Assembly (NCBI RefSeq): GCF_014640115.1
Contig: NZ_BMGI01000001.1
Coordinates: 1,014,501-1,078,500, forward strand
DNA from: Sinisalibacter lacisalsi
Lineage (GTDB): Bacteria; Pseudomonadota; Alphaproteobacteria; Rhodobacterales; Rhodobacteraceae
DNA: 64,000 nucleotides
Reading direction: 5' to 3'
Numbering within the stretch: the first letter of the stretch is position 1; each line of letters opens with the position of its first letter. This document shows, one piece after another, positions 10,508 to 18,137 of the stretch. The notes below the pieces were generated by a model. It was not told the origin of the DNA. It was given only the letters and a program-made list of their open reading frames with translations, and did no database searches. Made by a program: the position numbers and the translations under genes.

Positions 10508-11214
10508 GCCCCGACGCATGGGTTCTCTATGAATGGCGGGGTCTTCAGCTCAACGCCACCATCGTGTTCACATGGGCGGTGATGGCGGTTCTCGTCCTCG
10601 GATCCCGGGCCGTCACGGCGCGCCTGAGCGAAGGCGAAACCGTCTCGCGCTGGCAGGTGATGCTGGAGGTGATCGTCTCGGCCATCCGCGACCAGATCGC
10701 CGAGGTCGGGGCCGACAGGCCGGGCCGCTACCTGCCGTTCATCGGCACGCTTTTCCTTTTCATCGCCACGGCGAACGTGCTGGCGGTGGTGCCGGGCTAC
10801 CAGCCGCCCACCGGCTCGCTCTCGACCACCGCGGCGCTGGCGATCTGCGTTCTGGTGGCGGTGCCGCTGTTCTCGATCGGCGAGCGCGGGATCGGCGGCT
10901 ACCTGCGCACCTATGTGCAGCCAACGCCGCTGATGCTGCCCTTCAATCTCGTGGGCGAAGCCTCGCGCACCATCGCGCTGGCGGTGCGGCTCTACGGCAA
11001 CGTGATGAGCGGCACGGTGATCGTGGGCATCCTGATCAGCGTCGCACCGTTCTTCTTTCCGGTCGTGATGCAGGTTCTGGGCCTGCTGACCGGGCTGATC
11101 CAGGCCTATATCTTCGCGATCCTCGCGATGGTTTACATCGGGTCGGCAAGCCGCAGCCGCCGCAGGACCGAGCGCCCGACCGATTCACCGGAAACCACAG
11201 CAACAGGAGACTGA
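10498..11214 (+). CDS. atpB: N-type ATPase subunit a
   Basis: The 238-residue integral membrane stator has about six membrane segments. The essential arginine of the half-channel is Arg164 in LAVRLYGN, equivalent to E. coli aArg210. A glutamate ten positions before it (GEASRTIA) and the closing helix GLIQAYIFAILAMVYI are also typical. It conducts the coupling ion past the c-ring. The start overlaps atpR, and the short Arg/Ser/Thr-rich tail after the last helix is hydrophilic. A GAGGGGGGGG run lies upstream of the ATG. Confidence 0.94.
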   Translation: MDISPDAWVLYEWRGLQLNATIVFTWAVMAVLVLGSRAVTARLSEGETVSRWQVMLEVIVSAIRDQIAEVGADRPGRYLPFIGTLFLFIATANVLAVVPGYQPPTGSLSTTAALAICVLVAVPLFSIGERGIGGYLRTYVQPTPLMLPFNLVGEASRTIALAVRLYGNVMSGTVIVGILISVAPFFFPVVMQVLGLLTGLIQAYIFAILAMVYIGSASRSRRRTERPTDSPETTATGD

Positions 11215-11216
11215 GC

Positions 11217-11507
11217 ATGGATGCAGCAACATGGGTCGCTGTGATCTCGATCTTTACCGCGGGGTTCACCATCGCCATCGGCTCGATCGGCCCGGCGCTG
11301 GCCGAGGGGCGCGCCGCATCGCAGGCGCTTCAGGCCATCGCGCAGCAGCCAGACGCCTCGAACACGATCACGCGGACGCTGTTCGTCAGCCTCGCGATGA
11401 TCGAGTCGACCGCGATCTACTGCTTCGTGGTGGCGATGATCCTGATCTTCGCCAACCCGTTCACCAATCTCGTCACTGAGGCCGCCGCGCAGGCCGTCGG
11501 AGGCTGA
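11217..11507 (+). CDS. atpE: N-type ATPase c subunit with two membrane glutamates
   Basis: The 96-residue hairpin has two helices joined by the polar loop AQQPDA (usual form R-Q-P). The ion-binding carboxylate is Glu63, followed by Ser64-Thr65 (MIESTAIY). In the first helix, the position that is a Na+-liganding Gln in Ilyobacter (GPGVGQG) is Glu30 here (GPALAEG). Two carboxylates per site argue for proton rather than sodium coupling, as reported for the Burkholderia pseudomallei N-ATPase c-ring. The start lies 2 bases after atpB with AGGAGA upstream. Confidence 0.94.
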   Translation: MDAATWVAVISIFTAGFTIAIGSIGPALAEGRAASQALQAIAQQPDASNTITRTLFVSLAMIESTAIYCFVVAMILIFANPFTNLVTEAAAQAVGG

Positions 11508-11511
11508 TCCC

Positions 11512-12306
11512 ATGCAGATCGACTGGCTGACCGTCGCGGCCCAGATCGTCAACTTCCTCGTTCTCGTCTGGTTGTTGCAGCGATTCCTCTACCGCCCGAT
11601 CACCGACGCCATGGCGCGGCGCGAGGAGCGTATCGAAAGCCGGCTGTCGGAGGCGAAGGCCGCGCGCGAAGAGGTCGAGGCCGAGGCAAGCCGTCTGCGC
11701 GAACAGCAGCGGGCGCTGGAGGACAGCCGCGAAGAGGTGCTGGGCGAAGCGCGGCAGGAGGCCGCCGCCCTGCGCGACCGGCTTGAAGACGATATCCGCG
11801 AGGAAATGGAGGCGCGTCGTGCGACGTGGCAGGACCATCTGCAGGACGAGCGCGAGGCCTTCGCCGCGCAGCTGCAGGAGCGCGCTGGCCGCCAGGTGAT
11901 CGAGATCGTCGGGCGCGTGCTCGAAGATTATGTCGGCAGCGATCTTGCCAGCCAACTCGCCGGCACTTTCGCCGACCGTCTCGCCGGCCTCGAGGCCGAG
12001 GACCGCGACAAGCTCAAACAGGCCGCGGCCCATGCGGAGGGCCCCGCTCGGGTGCAAAGCAGCGTTGCGCTCAAGACGGCTTCGCGCAGCCAGATCACCC
12101 GCGCGATCCACGAAACCGTCGCGCCCGAGATCGAGGTCGAATATGCCGAAGACGCCGATCTTCTGGTCGGGGTGCGCCTCACCATCGGCGAGCAGACGGT
12201 CGATTGGTCCGCCACGCGCTTCCTGAACCGGCTGGAGACAACGCTCGACGAGGTGATCGAGGGCAGTGGCCGGCACCGCCCCCGCCCCGCGCCGGCCACG
12301 GATTGA
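11512..12306 (+). CDS. atpF: N-type ATPase subunit b, extended with a delta-like C-terminus
   Basis: The 264-residue protein has one N-terminal membrane helix (about residues 8-24) ending in FLYRPITDAM, as in b subunits. A long charged coiled coil (about 30-165) forms the peripheral stalk. The last 60 residues, with ITRAIHETVAPEIEVEYAEDADLLVGVRLTIGEQTVDWS, resemble the C-terminal part of the delta/OSCP subunit (D-P-x-L-I-G-G-x-x-x-x-x-G-x-x-x-x-D-x-S). No separate atpH exists in the operon, so this gene probably supplies both stator functions. It starts 4 bases after atpE. Confidence 0.92.
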   Translation: MQIDWLTVAAQIVNFLVLVWLLQRFLYRPITDAMARREERIESRLSEAKAAREEVEAEASRLREQQRALEDSREEVLGEARQEAAALRDRLEDDIREEMEARRATWQDHLQDEREAFAAQLQERAGRQVIEIVGRVLEDYVGSDLASQLAGTFADRLAGLEAEDRDKLKQAAAHAEGPARVQSSVALKTASRSQITRAIHETVAPEIEVEYAEDADLLVGVRLTIGEQTVDWSATRFLNRLETTLDEVIEGSGRHRPRPAPATD

Positions 12307-12315
12307 GGGCCGGCG

Positions 12316-13851
12316 ATGACCTTCACCGATCTCCACGACGATCTCTTCGCACCGCTGGAAGACGCGCTGGCGCGGGTGCATCCAGCGATCGAGATGGCCG
12401 AGATCGCCCACGTCCTCTCGGTCGGCAACGGCGTCGCCGAGGTTGCGGGGTTCACCGATCTGCGGGCCGACGAGCTTCTGACCTTCTCCGGCGGGGTGAT
12501 GGGGATCGCCTCGAACCTCGACGAGCGCCGGACCGGTGTCATCGTTCTGGGCGAGACCGAGCGTCTGCGCCCAGGCGATCCGGTGCGCCGGACGGGCCGC
12601 GTCGTCGACGTGCCGGTGGGCGCGGCGCTGATCGGGCGCGTGGTCGATGCCCTCGGCCGCCCCCTCGACAACGGCGGGCCGATCGACACGCACGACTTCC
12701 TGCCGGTGGAACAAGCGGCGCCGCCGATCATGCACCGCGCGCCGGTTCAGGTGCCCCTGCAGACCGGGATCAAGGCCGTCGATGCCGCCATCCCCATCGG
12801 GCGCGGCCAACGCGAGCTGATCCTCGGCGACCGGCAGACCGGCAAGACCGCCATCGCCGTCGACGCGATCCTCAATCAGCGCGACAGCGGCGTGCTTTCG
12901 ATCTATTGCGCCATCGGTCAGCGCGCGTCGGCGGTGGCGCGCGTCATCCAGAGCCTGCGCGAAGGTGGCGCGATGGAGCGCACCATCGTTGTTGTGGCCA
13001 GTGGCGAGGATGCGCCGGGGCTGCAGTTCGTGGCGCCCTACGCCGCCACCTCGATGGCGGAGCACTTCATGGCCGAGGGGCGCGACGTGCTGATCGTCTA
13101 CGATGATCTCACGCGCCACGCCCGCGCCTATCGCGAACTGTCGCTGCTGCTGCGCCGCCCGCCGGGGCGCGAAGCCTATCCCGGCGACATCTTCTATATC
13201 CATTCCCGCCTGCTGGAACGCGCCACCCAGTTGCGCGAGGAACATGGCGGCGGTTCGCTCACCGCGCTGCCGGTTGTCGAGACCCAGGCGCAGAACATCT
13301 CGGCCTATATCCCCACCAACCTCATCTCGATCACCGACGGGCAGGTCTACCTCTCGCCATCGCTGTTCGAGAAGGGCCATCTCCCGGCGATCGACATCGG
13401 CACTTCGGTCAGCCGCGTGGGGGGCAAGGTGCAGCTGCCCGCGTTCCGCGCCGTCGCGGGCAACCTGCGGCTGATGTATGCGCAGTTCGAGGAGTTGGAG
13501 ACCTTCGCCCGCTTCGGCACGCAGCTCGATCCCGAAACCCGCCGCAAGCTGACCCGTGGTTTGCGGGTGCGCGAGGTGCTCAAGCAAAACGAGCACGATC
13601 ACATGGACGTGCCCGAGCAGATCGCGGCGCTTCTGGCGGCCACGGAAGGCCTGTTCGATGACCTCGAGCCCGACGCGGTGGCCGAGGCCGAACAGGCCAT
13701 CCGGGAGGCCGTGCGCGCCGGGGCCCCAGATATCTGCGACCGCATCACCGCGGGTGAAAAGCTGGACGAGGACGACCGCGCGGCATTGATCGAGACGATG
13801 CGCAATGCGCTGCCGGCATCGCAGACGGGGGGCGACGATGCAGACACTTGA
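12316..13851 (+). CDS. atpA: N-type ATPase alpha subunit
   Basis: The 511-residue non-catalytic nucleotide-binding subunit has the Walker A motif GDRQTGKT at residues 171-178. The alpha-type signature region [21 protein letters not shown] carries the equivalent of the catalytic arginine finger region after it, around [11 protein letters not shown]. The C-terminal helical bundle is complete. It alternates with beta in the headpiece. It starts 9 bases after atpF and overlaps atpG by 14 bases. The N-terminal segment that binds the stator is present. Confidence 0.95.
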   Translation: MTFTDLHDDLFAPLEDALARVHPAIEMAEIAHVLSVGNGVAEVAGFTDLRADELLTFSGGVMGIASNLDERRTGVIVLGETERLRPGDPVRRTGRVVDVPVGAALIGRVVDALGRPLDNGGPIDTHDFLPVEQAAPPIMHRAPVQVPLQTGIKAVDAAIPIGRGQRELILGDRQTGKTAIAVDAILNQRDSGVLSIYCAIGQRASAVARVIQSLREGGAMERTIVVVASGEDAPGLQFVAPYAATSMAEHFMAEGRDVLIVYDDLTRHARAYRELSLLLRRPPGREAYPGDIFYIHSRLLERATQLREEHGGGSLTALPVVETQAQNISAYIPTNLISITDGQVYLSPSLFEKGHLPAIDIGTSVSRVGGKVQLPAFRAVAGNLRLMYAQFEELETFARFGTQLDPETRRKLTRGLRVREVLKQNEHDHMDVPEQIAALLAATEGLFDDLEPDAVAEAEQAIREAVRAGAPDICDRITAGEKLDEDDRAALIETMRNALPASQTGGDDADT

Positions 13852-14716
13852 AAGCCTGTCCGATGCGCTCGAGACCACCGGCGACATCCAGTCCATCGTG
13901 CGCACGATGAAGGCTTTGTCTTCGGTCAGCATCCGGCAATACGAACACGCCGAGGCGGCGATGGCGGATTATGCCCGCACCGTCGAGCTTGGCCTGATGG
14001 CACTTCTGCGCGAGCCCGGGTCTGCGGGCCTGCTTCTGCCCGGCGGCGACAGCGGGGCAGGGCGCGAGGCGCTGATCGTGATCGGCTCGGATCGCGGGCT
14101 GTGCGGCGGCTACAACGACAAGATCACCCGCTTTGCCCGATCGCGGATGAAAGGCGGCCCCGAGGTGCTGGGCGTTGTCGGCGCGCGCGTCGCGGCCCGG
14201 TTCGAGACGGATGGGCGGCGGCCGGATGCGGTTCACACCCTGCCCGGTTCGGTCGAGGGATTGGCGAGCCTCGTCCAGGCGATGATCGTCGAGATCGAAG
14301 GATGGGCGCGCACCGGCGGGGTCGGCCGCGTCTGGCTGGTGCACAACCGACGCGAGGGCCGCATCAGCGCCAAGCCGCAGGCGCACCGGCTGTTGCCGCT
14401 GCCCGACAGCTACCTGCAGAAGCTGGCGCAGGCGGAGTGGCCGGGGCGCTCGCTGCCACTGTTCCGGATGGACCCGGACCGGCTGATGTCATGGCTCGTC
14501 CAGCAGCGGCTCTTCGTGGTGATCTACAGGGCGCTGGCCGAGGCGCTGGCGAGCGAACACGCCTCGCGGCTCGCCGCGATGCAGGCCGCCGAACGCAACA
14601 TCGAGGAGCGGCGCGACGACCTGCTGCAACTCTACCGGCAACGACGCCAGGAGACGATCACCCGCGAACTCCTCGACGTGGTTTCGGGCTACGAAGCCGT
14701 CAGGGCGTCGGATTGA
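13838..14716 (+). CDS. atpG: N-type ATPase gamma subunit
   Basis: The 292-residue central-stalk subunit has the N-terminal helix ending [13 protein letters not shown] (family form I-x-x-x-M-x-x-V-A), a Rossmann-like middle with [16 protein letters not shown], and a C-terminal helix with [11 protein letters not shown] before a helical terminus. It rotates inside the alpha/beta hexamer and couples it to the c-ring. It is the last gene of the operon and converges on the LigD polymerase gene 79 bases later. No clear T-tailed terminator is visible, only GC-rich dyads around 14752-14795. Confidence 0.93.
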   Translation: MQTLESLSDALETTGDIQSIVRTMKALSSVSIRQYEHAEAAMADYARTVELGLMALLREPGSAGLLLPGGDSGAGREALIVIGSDRGLCGGYNDKITRFARSRMKGGPEVLGVVGARVAARFETDGRRPDAVHTLPGSVEGLASLVQAMIVEIEGWARTGGVGRVWLVHNRREGRISAKPQAHRLLPLPDSYLQKLAQAEWPGRSLPLFRMDPDRLMSWLVQQRLFVVIYRALAEALASEHASRLAAMQAAERNIEERRDDLLQLYRQRRQETITRELLDVVSGYEAVRASD

Positions 14717-14795
14717 GCGGGGGCGCTGACGCGCGATCTCTCGTGACGTGGGCGCCGCTGCGGCGCGGTATGCCTTGCAGGGGCAGGCAGGCCGT

Positions 14796-15692
14796 TCAAG
14801 AATCCTCAACGAGGCGTGACGCGTCGAGCGGGTTGTTGTCGATCCCGGCCCAGGGGTCTTCGATCTGGCCGAGGCGGCGGAAGATCGAGGCGATGGTGTA
14901 GCGGTCGGGCGCCATGTCGGCGGCGAGGGCTTCCTCCCAGCGCAGCGGTGTCGCCACCGGCGCGCCGGCGCGGGCGCGCACGGCGTAGGGAGCTACGGCA
15001 GTCTGTGCATAGGCGGTGCGGAAGGTGTCGATCAGCACCCGGTCGCCGCGCTTTGCCTTGCGCTGTTCGGTGGTGGCCAGCGCGGAATGGGCCGCGGCAA
15101 CCTCTTCGGCCAGCCCACGGGCGAAGGGCCTCAGCCGGTCGACATCGACCGAGGCGTCGAGCGCCAGCACGATGTGCAGCCCGCGCGATCCGGTGGCGGC
15201 CACGAAACTGGGCAATTCGCGCGCGTCGAGCGCGTCTTTGACCGCGCGCGCCACCTCCTGCACCTTGCCGAAATCGTTGTCCGAAGGGTCGAGGTCGAAT
15301 ACCATCCGGTCGGGCTTGCGCGGCGCTGGGGCGCGGGCGAGCGCAAGGTGCGGCGTGATGCAGCCCTGGTCGGCGAGGTAGACCAGCGCGGCGGCCTCGC
15401 CGATCACGGCATGGGTGACCGTGCCGCCTTCCTTGGGCAATGCCACGCGCTCGATCCAGCCGGGAAAATATTCCGGCACGTTCTTCTGAAAGAACCCGTC
15501 CGCCCCGATCCCGTCGGGGAAACGCTGCATCGTCACCGGCCGTCCCCGGTAATGGGGCAGCGCGATCGGTGCGATCTGCGCGTAGTAGCGGGCGAGGTCG
15601 AGCTTGGTGATCCCGTCATCGGGGAACATGACCTTGTCGGCGCTCGAGATCTCGACCTCGCGTTCGCCGACCGTGAGGGTTTTCGTGGTCAT
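14796..15692 (-). CDS. LigD-type DNA repair polymerase domain (stand-alone)
   Basis: The 298-residue protein corresponds to the polymerase/primase domain of LigD, which extends and fills ends during non-homologous end joining. Visible landmarks are FPDDGITKLDLARYY near the N-terminus, the phosphate-binding patch FPDGIGADGFFQKN, the metal-binding FDLDPSD (D-x-D), the SRGLHIVLAL strand and the later VLIDTFR carrying the third acidic residue. Usually this domain is fused to ligase and phosphoesterase domains in one LigD of about 800 residues or more. Here each is a separate gene in the order phosphoesterase, ligase, polymerase. The start overlaps the ligase gene's end by 4 bases. Confidence 0.9.
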   Translation of the reverse strand: MTTKTLTVGEREVEISSADKVMFPDDGITKLDLARYYAQIAPIALPHYRGRPVTMQRFPDGIGADGFFQKNVPEYFPGWIERVALPKEGGTVTHAVIGEAAALVYLADQGCITPHLALARAPAPRKPDRMVFDLDPSDNDFGKVQEVARAVKDALDARELPSFVAATGSRGLHIVLALDASVDVDRLRPFARGLAEEVAAAHSALATTEQRKAKRGDRVLIDTFRTAYAQTAVAPYAVRARAGAPVATPLRWEEALAADMAPDRYTIASIFRRLGQIEDPWAGIDNNPLDASRLVEDS

Positions 15693-16684
15693 TTCTTGGG
15701 CTCCTCGCGTATGACATCCTCCGCGGCCTTGTCGCGCCTGAGCCCGAGAAACCGCGGATGGCGCAATCGCCCGGCCTTCGTCCACTCGGTGAAACCGATC
15801 TCTGCCACGAGATCGGGCCGGACCCAGATCGCGTCTTCGTCCACCGCGTCGTCGAAGGGCGCGGTTTCGCGCCGGCGCGCCTCCAGCGTCTTGCGGAAAT
15901 TCTCTAGGAAAGCGTCGTCGAAGCCGGTTCCGACCTTGCCGGCATAGCGCAACTTGCCGTCCTCGAAATAGCCCAGCAGCAGCGCGCCGAAGCCTTTCCG
16001 GCTTCCCTCCGGTTCGGTGAAGCCGCCGATCACCAGTTCCTGCCCCGCCGAGCACTTGAACTTGAGCCAATCGCGCGAGCGACCGTGGGTGTAGGCGGCG
16101 TCGGCATCTTTCGCGATCAGGCCCTCCCACCCCTTGGCGCAGGCCTCCTCGAAATAGGCCTCGCCCGCCTCGTTGCGATGCGGCGCGTAGCGCAGAGGGG
16201 CGTCGAAGCGGATCGCCTGTTTGAGCAGCGATTTGCGCCGGCGCAGCGGCAGGCCGGTCAGGTCGTGCCCGGCAAGGTGCAGCAGGTCGAACAGGTAGAG
16301 ATACACGGCGATGCCGCTGGCGCGCGCCTTGTCCGGGTCGGCGATCTGCATACGCCCCTGCAGGCGTGAAAAACTGGTGACCTTGCCATCGAATGCCACC
16401 ACCTCGCCATCGGCGACAAACTCCCGCGCGGGCTGTGCCGCCAGTGCCTCGACCAGTTCCGGGTAGGTGTCGTTCACCGCGTTGTGGTTGCGGGTCATCA
16501 GGCGGATCCGCGCGCCGTCGCGGAACACCAGCACGCGTTCGCCGTCGAGCTTGCGCTCAAAGATCCAGTCCGGGTCGGAAAACCGTTCATCGGTCAGCAC
16601 GGCCAGCATCGGAGGCAGCCACTCGGGGTGGGCGTCCGGTGGCAGGCCCTCGGTGAGCGCCGCGATATCGCCGCCCTTGCTCAC
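15689..16684 (-). CDS. ATP-dependent DNA ligase (LigD ligase domain, stand-alone)
   Basis: The 331-residue nucleotidyltransferase carries ligase motif I FERKLDGERVL (K-x-D-G-x-R), which receives AMP. Motif III-like YLFDLLHL, motif IV EGLIAKDADA and motif V DWLKFKC follow. An OB-fold region ends near the C-terminus. The size fits the two-domain ligase core of LigD and lacks extra domains. It seals nicks after end processing. A GTG start at 16684 overlaps the stop of the phosphoesterase gene (GTGA), so translation is coupled. The function is clear; whether it works with a Ku encoded outside the window is unknown. Confidence 0.92.
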   Translation of the reverse strand: MSKGGDIAALTEGLPPDAHPEWLPPMLAVLTDERFSDPDWIFERKLDGERVLVFRDGARIRLMTRNHNAVNDTYPELVEALAAQPAREFVADGEVVAFDGKVTSFSRLQGRMQIADPDKARASGIAVYLYLFDLLHLAGHDLTGLPLRRRKSLLKQAIRFDAPLRYAPHRNEAGEAYFEEACAKGWEGLIAKDADAAYTHGRSRDWLKFKCSAGQELVIGGFTEPEGSRKGFGALLLGYFEDGKLRYAGKVGTGFDDAFLENFRKTLEARRRETAPFDDAVDEDAIWVRPDLVAEIGFTEWTKAGRLRHPRFLGLRRDKAAEDVIREEPKK

Positions 16685-17286
16685 CCGCCTTCGTCTTTCT
16701 CGATCTCGTCCAGATCGCGGCCCGAGGCCACCGACTCGGGCTCGGTCGAAACCGGGTTGCGGCGGGCGTCGGCCTCGTCGTCGTCCATCTTGATGAGCAG
16801 CCACTGGTCCTTGTCGTCGTCGATCCGCTGGAGCGCGTAGCCGCCGCGGATCTTCGAGCCGGACAGCCGAACCAGCACGTGCCCAGACGCGAGCGCCTCC
16901 GGCATCGGGCGCAGACCGTCATCCTTCTCGGTGATGTTCTCGTAGCTGCCACGATCCCAGATCAGCACCGTGCCGCCGCCGTATTCGTCCTTGGGTATCA
17001 CCCCCTCGAACGACGCATAGTCGAGCGGGTGATCCTCGGTCGCGATCGCCAGCCGCTTCTCGCGTGGGTCGGTGGACGGGCCCTTGGGCACCGCCCAGCT
17101 TTTCAACACCCCGTCCACCTCCAGCCTGAAGTCGTAATGCAGGCTGCTGGCGTCGTGCTTCTGAACCACGAAGACGGGGTCGCCCGCCGTCTTCGTGCTG
17201 CTGCCGTCCGGCTCGGAACTTCGCGAAAAATCACGCTTTTCGCGGTATTTCTCCAGCCGGTCGCGGTTTTCGGAGTGCTTGGCCAT
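16681..17286 (-). CDS. LigD-type 3'-phosphoesterase domain protein
   Basis: The 201-residue protein matches the phosphoesterase (PE) module of LigD, which trims 3'-phosphate and 3'-ribonucleotide ends. The catalytic cluster is present: VVQKHDASSLHYDFRLEVDG gives two His, Asp and Arg in the known H-x5-H-x-D-x-R spacing, and TEDHPLDYASFEG gives the later active-site His. The acidic C-terminal tail is probably disordered. Two adjacent ATG codons exist (17289 and 17286); I chose the second because its spacing from GGAG is better. It is the first of the three split-LigD genes and lies 76 bases after the hibernation-factor gene. Confidence 0.9.
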   Translation of the reverse strand: MAKHSENRDRLEKYREKRDFSRSSEPDGSSTKTAGDPVFVVQKHDASSLHYDFRLEVDGVLKSWAVPKGPSTDPREKRLAIATEDHPLDYASFEGVIPKDEYGGGTVLIWDRGSYENITEKDDGLRPMPEALASGHVLVRLSGSKIRGGYALQRIDDDKDQWLLIKMDDDEADARRNPVSTEPESVASGRDLDEIEKDEGG

Positions 17287-17362
17287 CATCTCCGCCTATC
17301 AGGTTCAGGGCGCGAATGCACATCGCGAGGGCACGGCCGCGTGTTCCGCGGATGCGGGGTGG

Positions 17363-17941
17363 TCAGCCGTTCGGATCATACTTCATCGACCCGATCGGGC
17401 GCACGCTGCTGGCCTGCGGACCGATGGCGCTGTCATCGGTGTTCACGGCAAGCTCCACCGTGTCGCCCTGCTTGAGATCCTTGAAGCCGCCATCGGCCAC
17501 GCTGTTCTCGTGGAAATAGATCAGCCGGTGGTCGGTCGCCATGATCTGGCCGAAGCCCTCGTCGTAACGGATTTCCACCACCTTGCCCTGCAACGGCCCG
17601 TCGATCTGCTTGACGTCGCCCTGCAGCTTGCGCGAGGCGCTCTTGAGATCGCGCTGCATCGCGTCGAAGGCGTCGCGGATCGCGACCTTGAGGTGCTCGC
17701 GCTCCGGCTGGTCATGCCGGTGGCGGTTCACCACCAGTTCCTTGCCGGGGATGCGCACCTCGATGGTGACCTCGTAGAGATCGCCCGTGCGCTGGCTCTG
17801 GTGCGGCGCCCGGATGTAGACATGGCAGCTCGTGATCCCGTCGTAGATCCCGTCCAGCTGATCCACCTTTTCGCGGACGAGGTCCTTGATTTCCTCGGTC
17901 GGCTCGACGTGTTGGAAGGAGAGTTCGAGCGGCGTTTCCAT
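17363..17941 (-). CDS. HPF/RaiA-type ribosome-associated protein fused to a cold-shock domain
   Basis: The 192-residue protein has two parts. Residues 1-105 resemble the HPF/RaiA ribosome-hibernation fold (LSFQHVEPTEEIKDLVREKV, then a basic patch NRHRHDQPEREH). Residues about 118-185 resemble a cold-shock OB domain with an RNP1-like DEGFGQI and RNP2-like LIYFHENSV. The combination suggests ribosome or RNA binding under stress. I chose the ATG at 17941 because AAAGGAA lies just upstream; an ATG six codons earlier is open. Its neighbours are a P-type pump and split-LigD repair genes, so a general stress role is likely. Confidence 0.85.
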   Translation of the reverse strand: METPLELSFQHVEPTEEIKDLVREKVDQLDGIYDGITSCHVYIRAPHQSQRTGDLYEVTIEVRIPGKELVVNRHRHDQPEREHLKVAIRDAFDAMQRDLKSASRKLQGDVKQIDGPLQGKVVEIRYDEGFGQIMATDHRLIYFHENSVADGGFKDLKQGDTVELAVNTDDSAIGPQASSVRPIGSMKYDPNG

Positions 17942-18137
17942 TTTTGGTTCCTTTCGCATCGGTTACCTGTCGGTGCCCGGCAGCGGGCGGCGCGAGCAGC
18001 CTGATTATCCGCAGGCGCCGGTCCGGCCCGTTGATGACAGACTATCACACTCCGGGCCGCAACCGTAATGACCGTGATCAACACGGGCCAGCCCCGCGAC
18101 TACCCTGATCCACGGCCCGGGTCGTTTCAACCTCGGT

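Noticed and set aside
11473-13932. A 819-codon minus-strand frame across atpF and atpA
   Set aside because: It is antisense to two certain ATPase genes, and codon bias supports only the plus strand.
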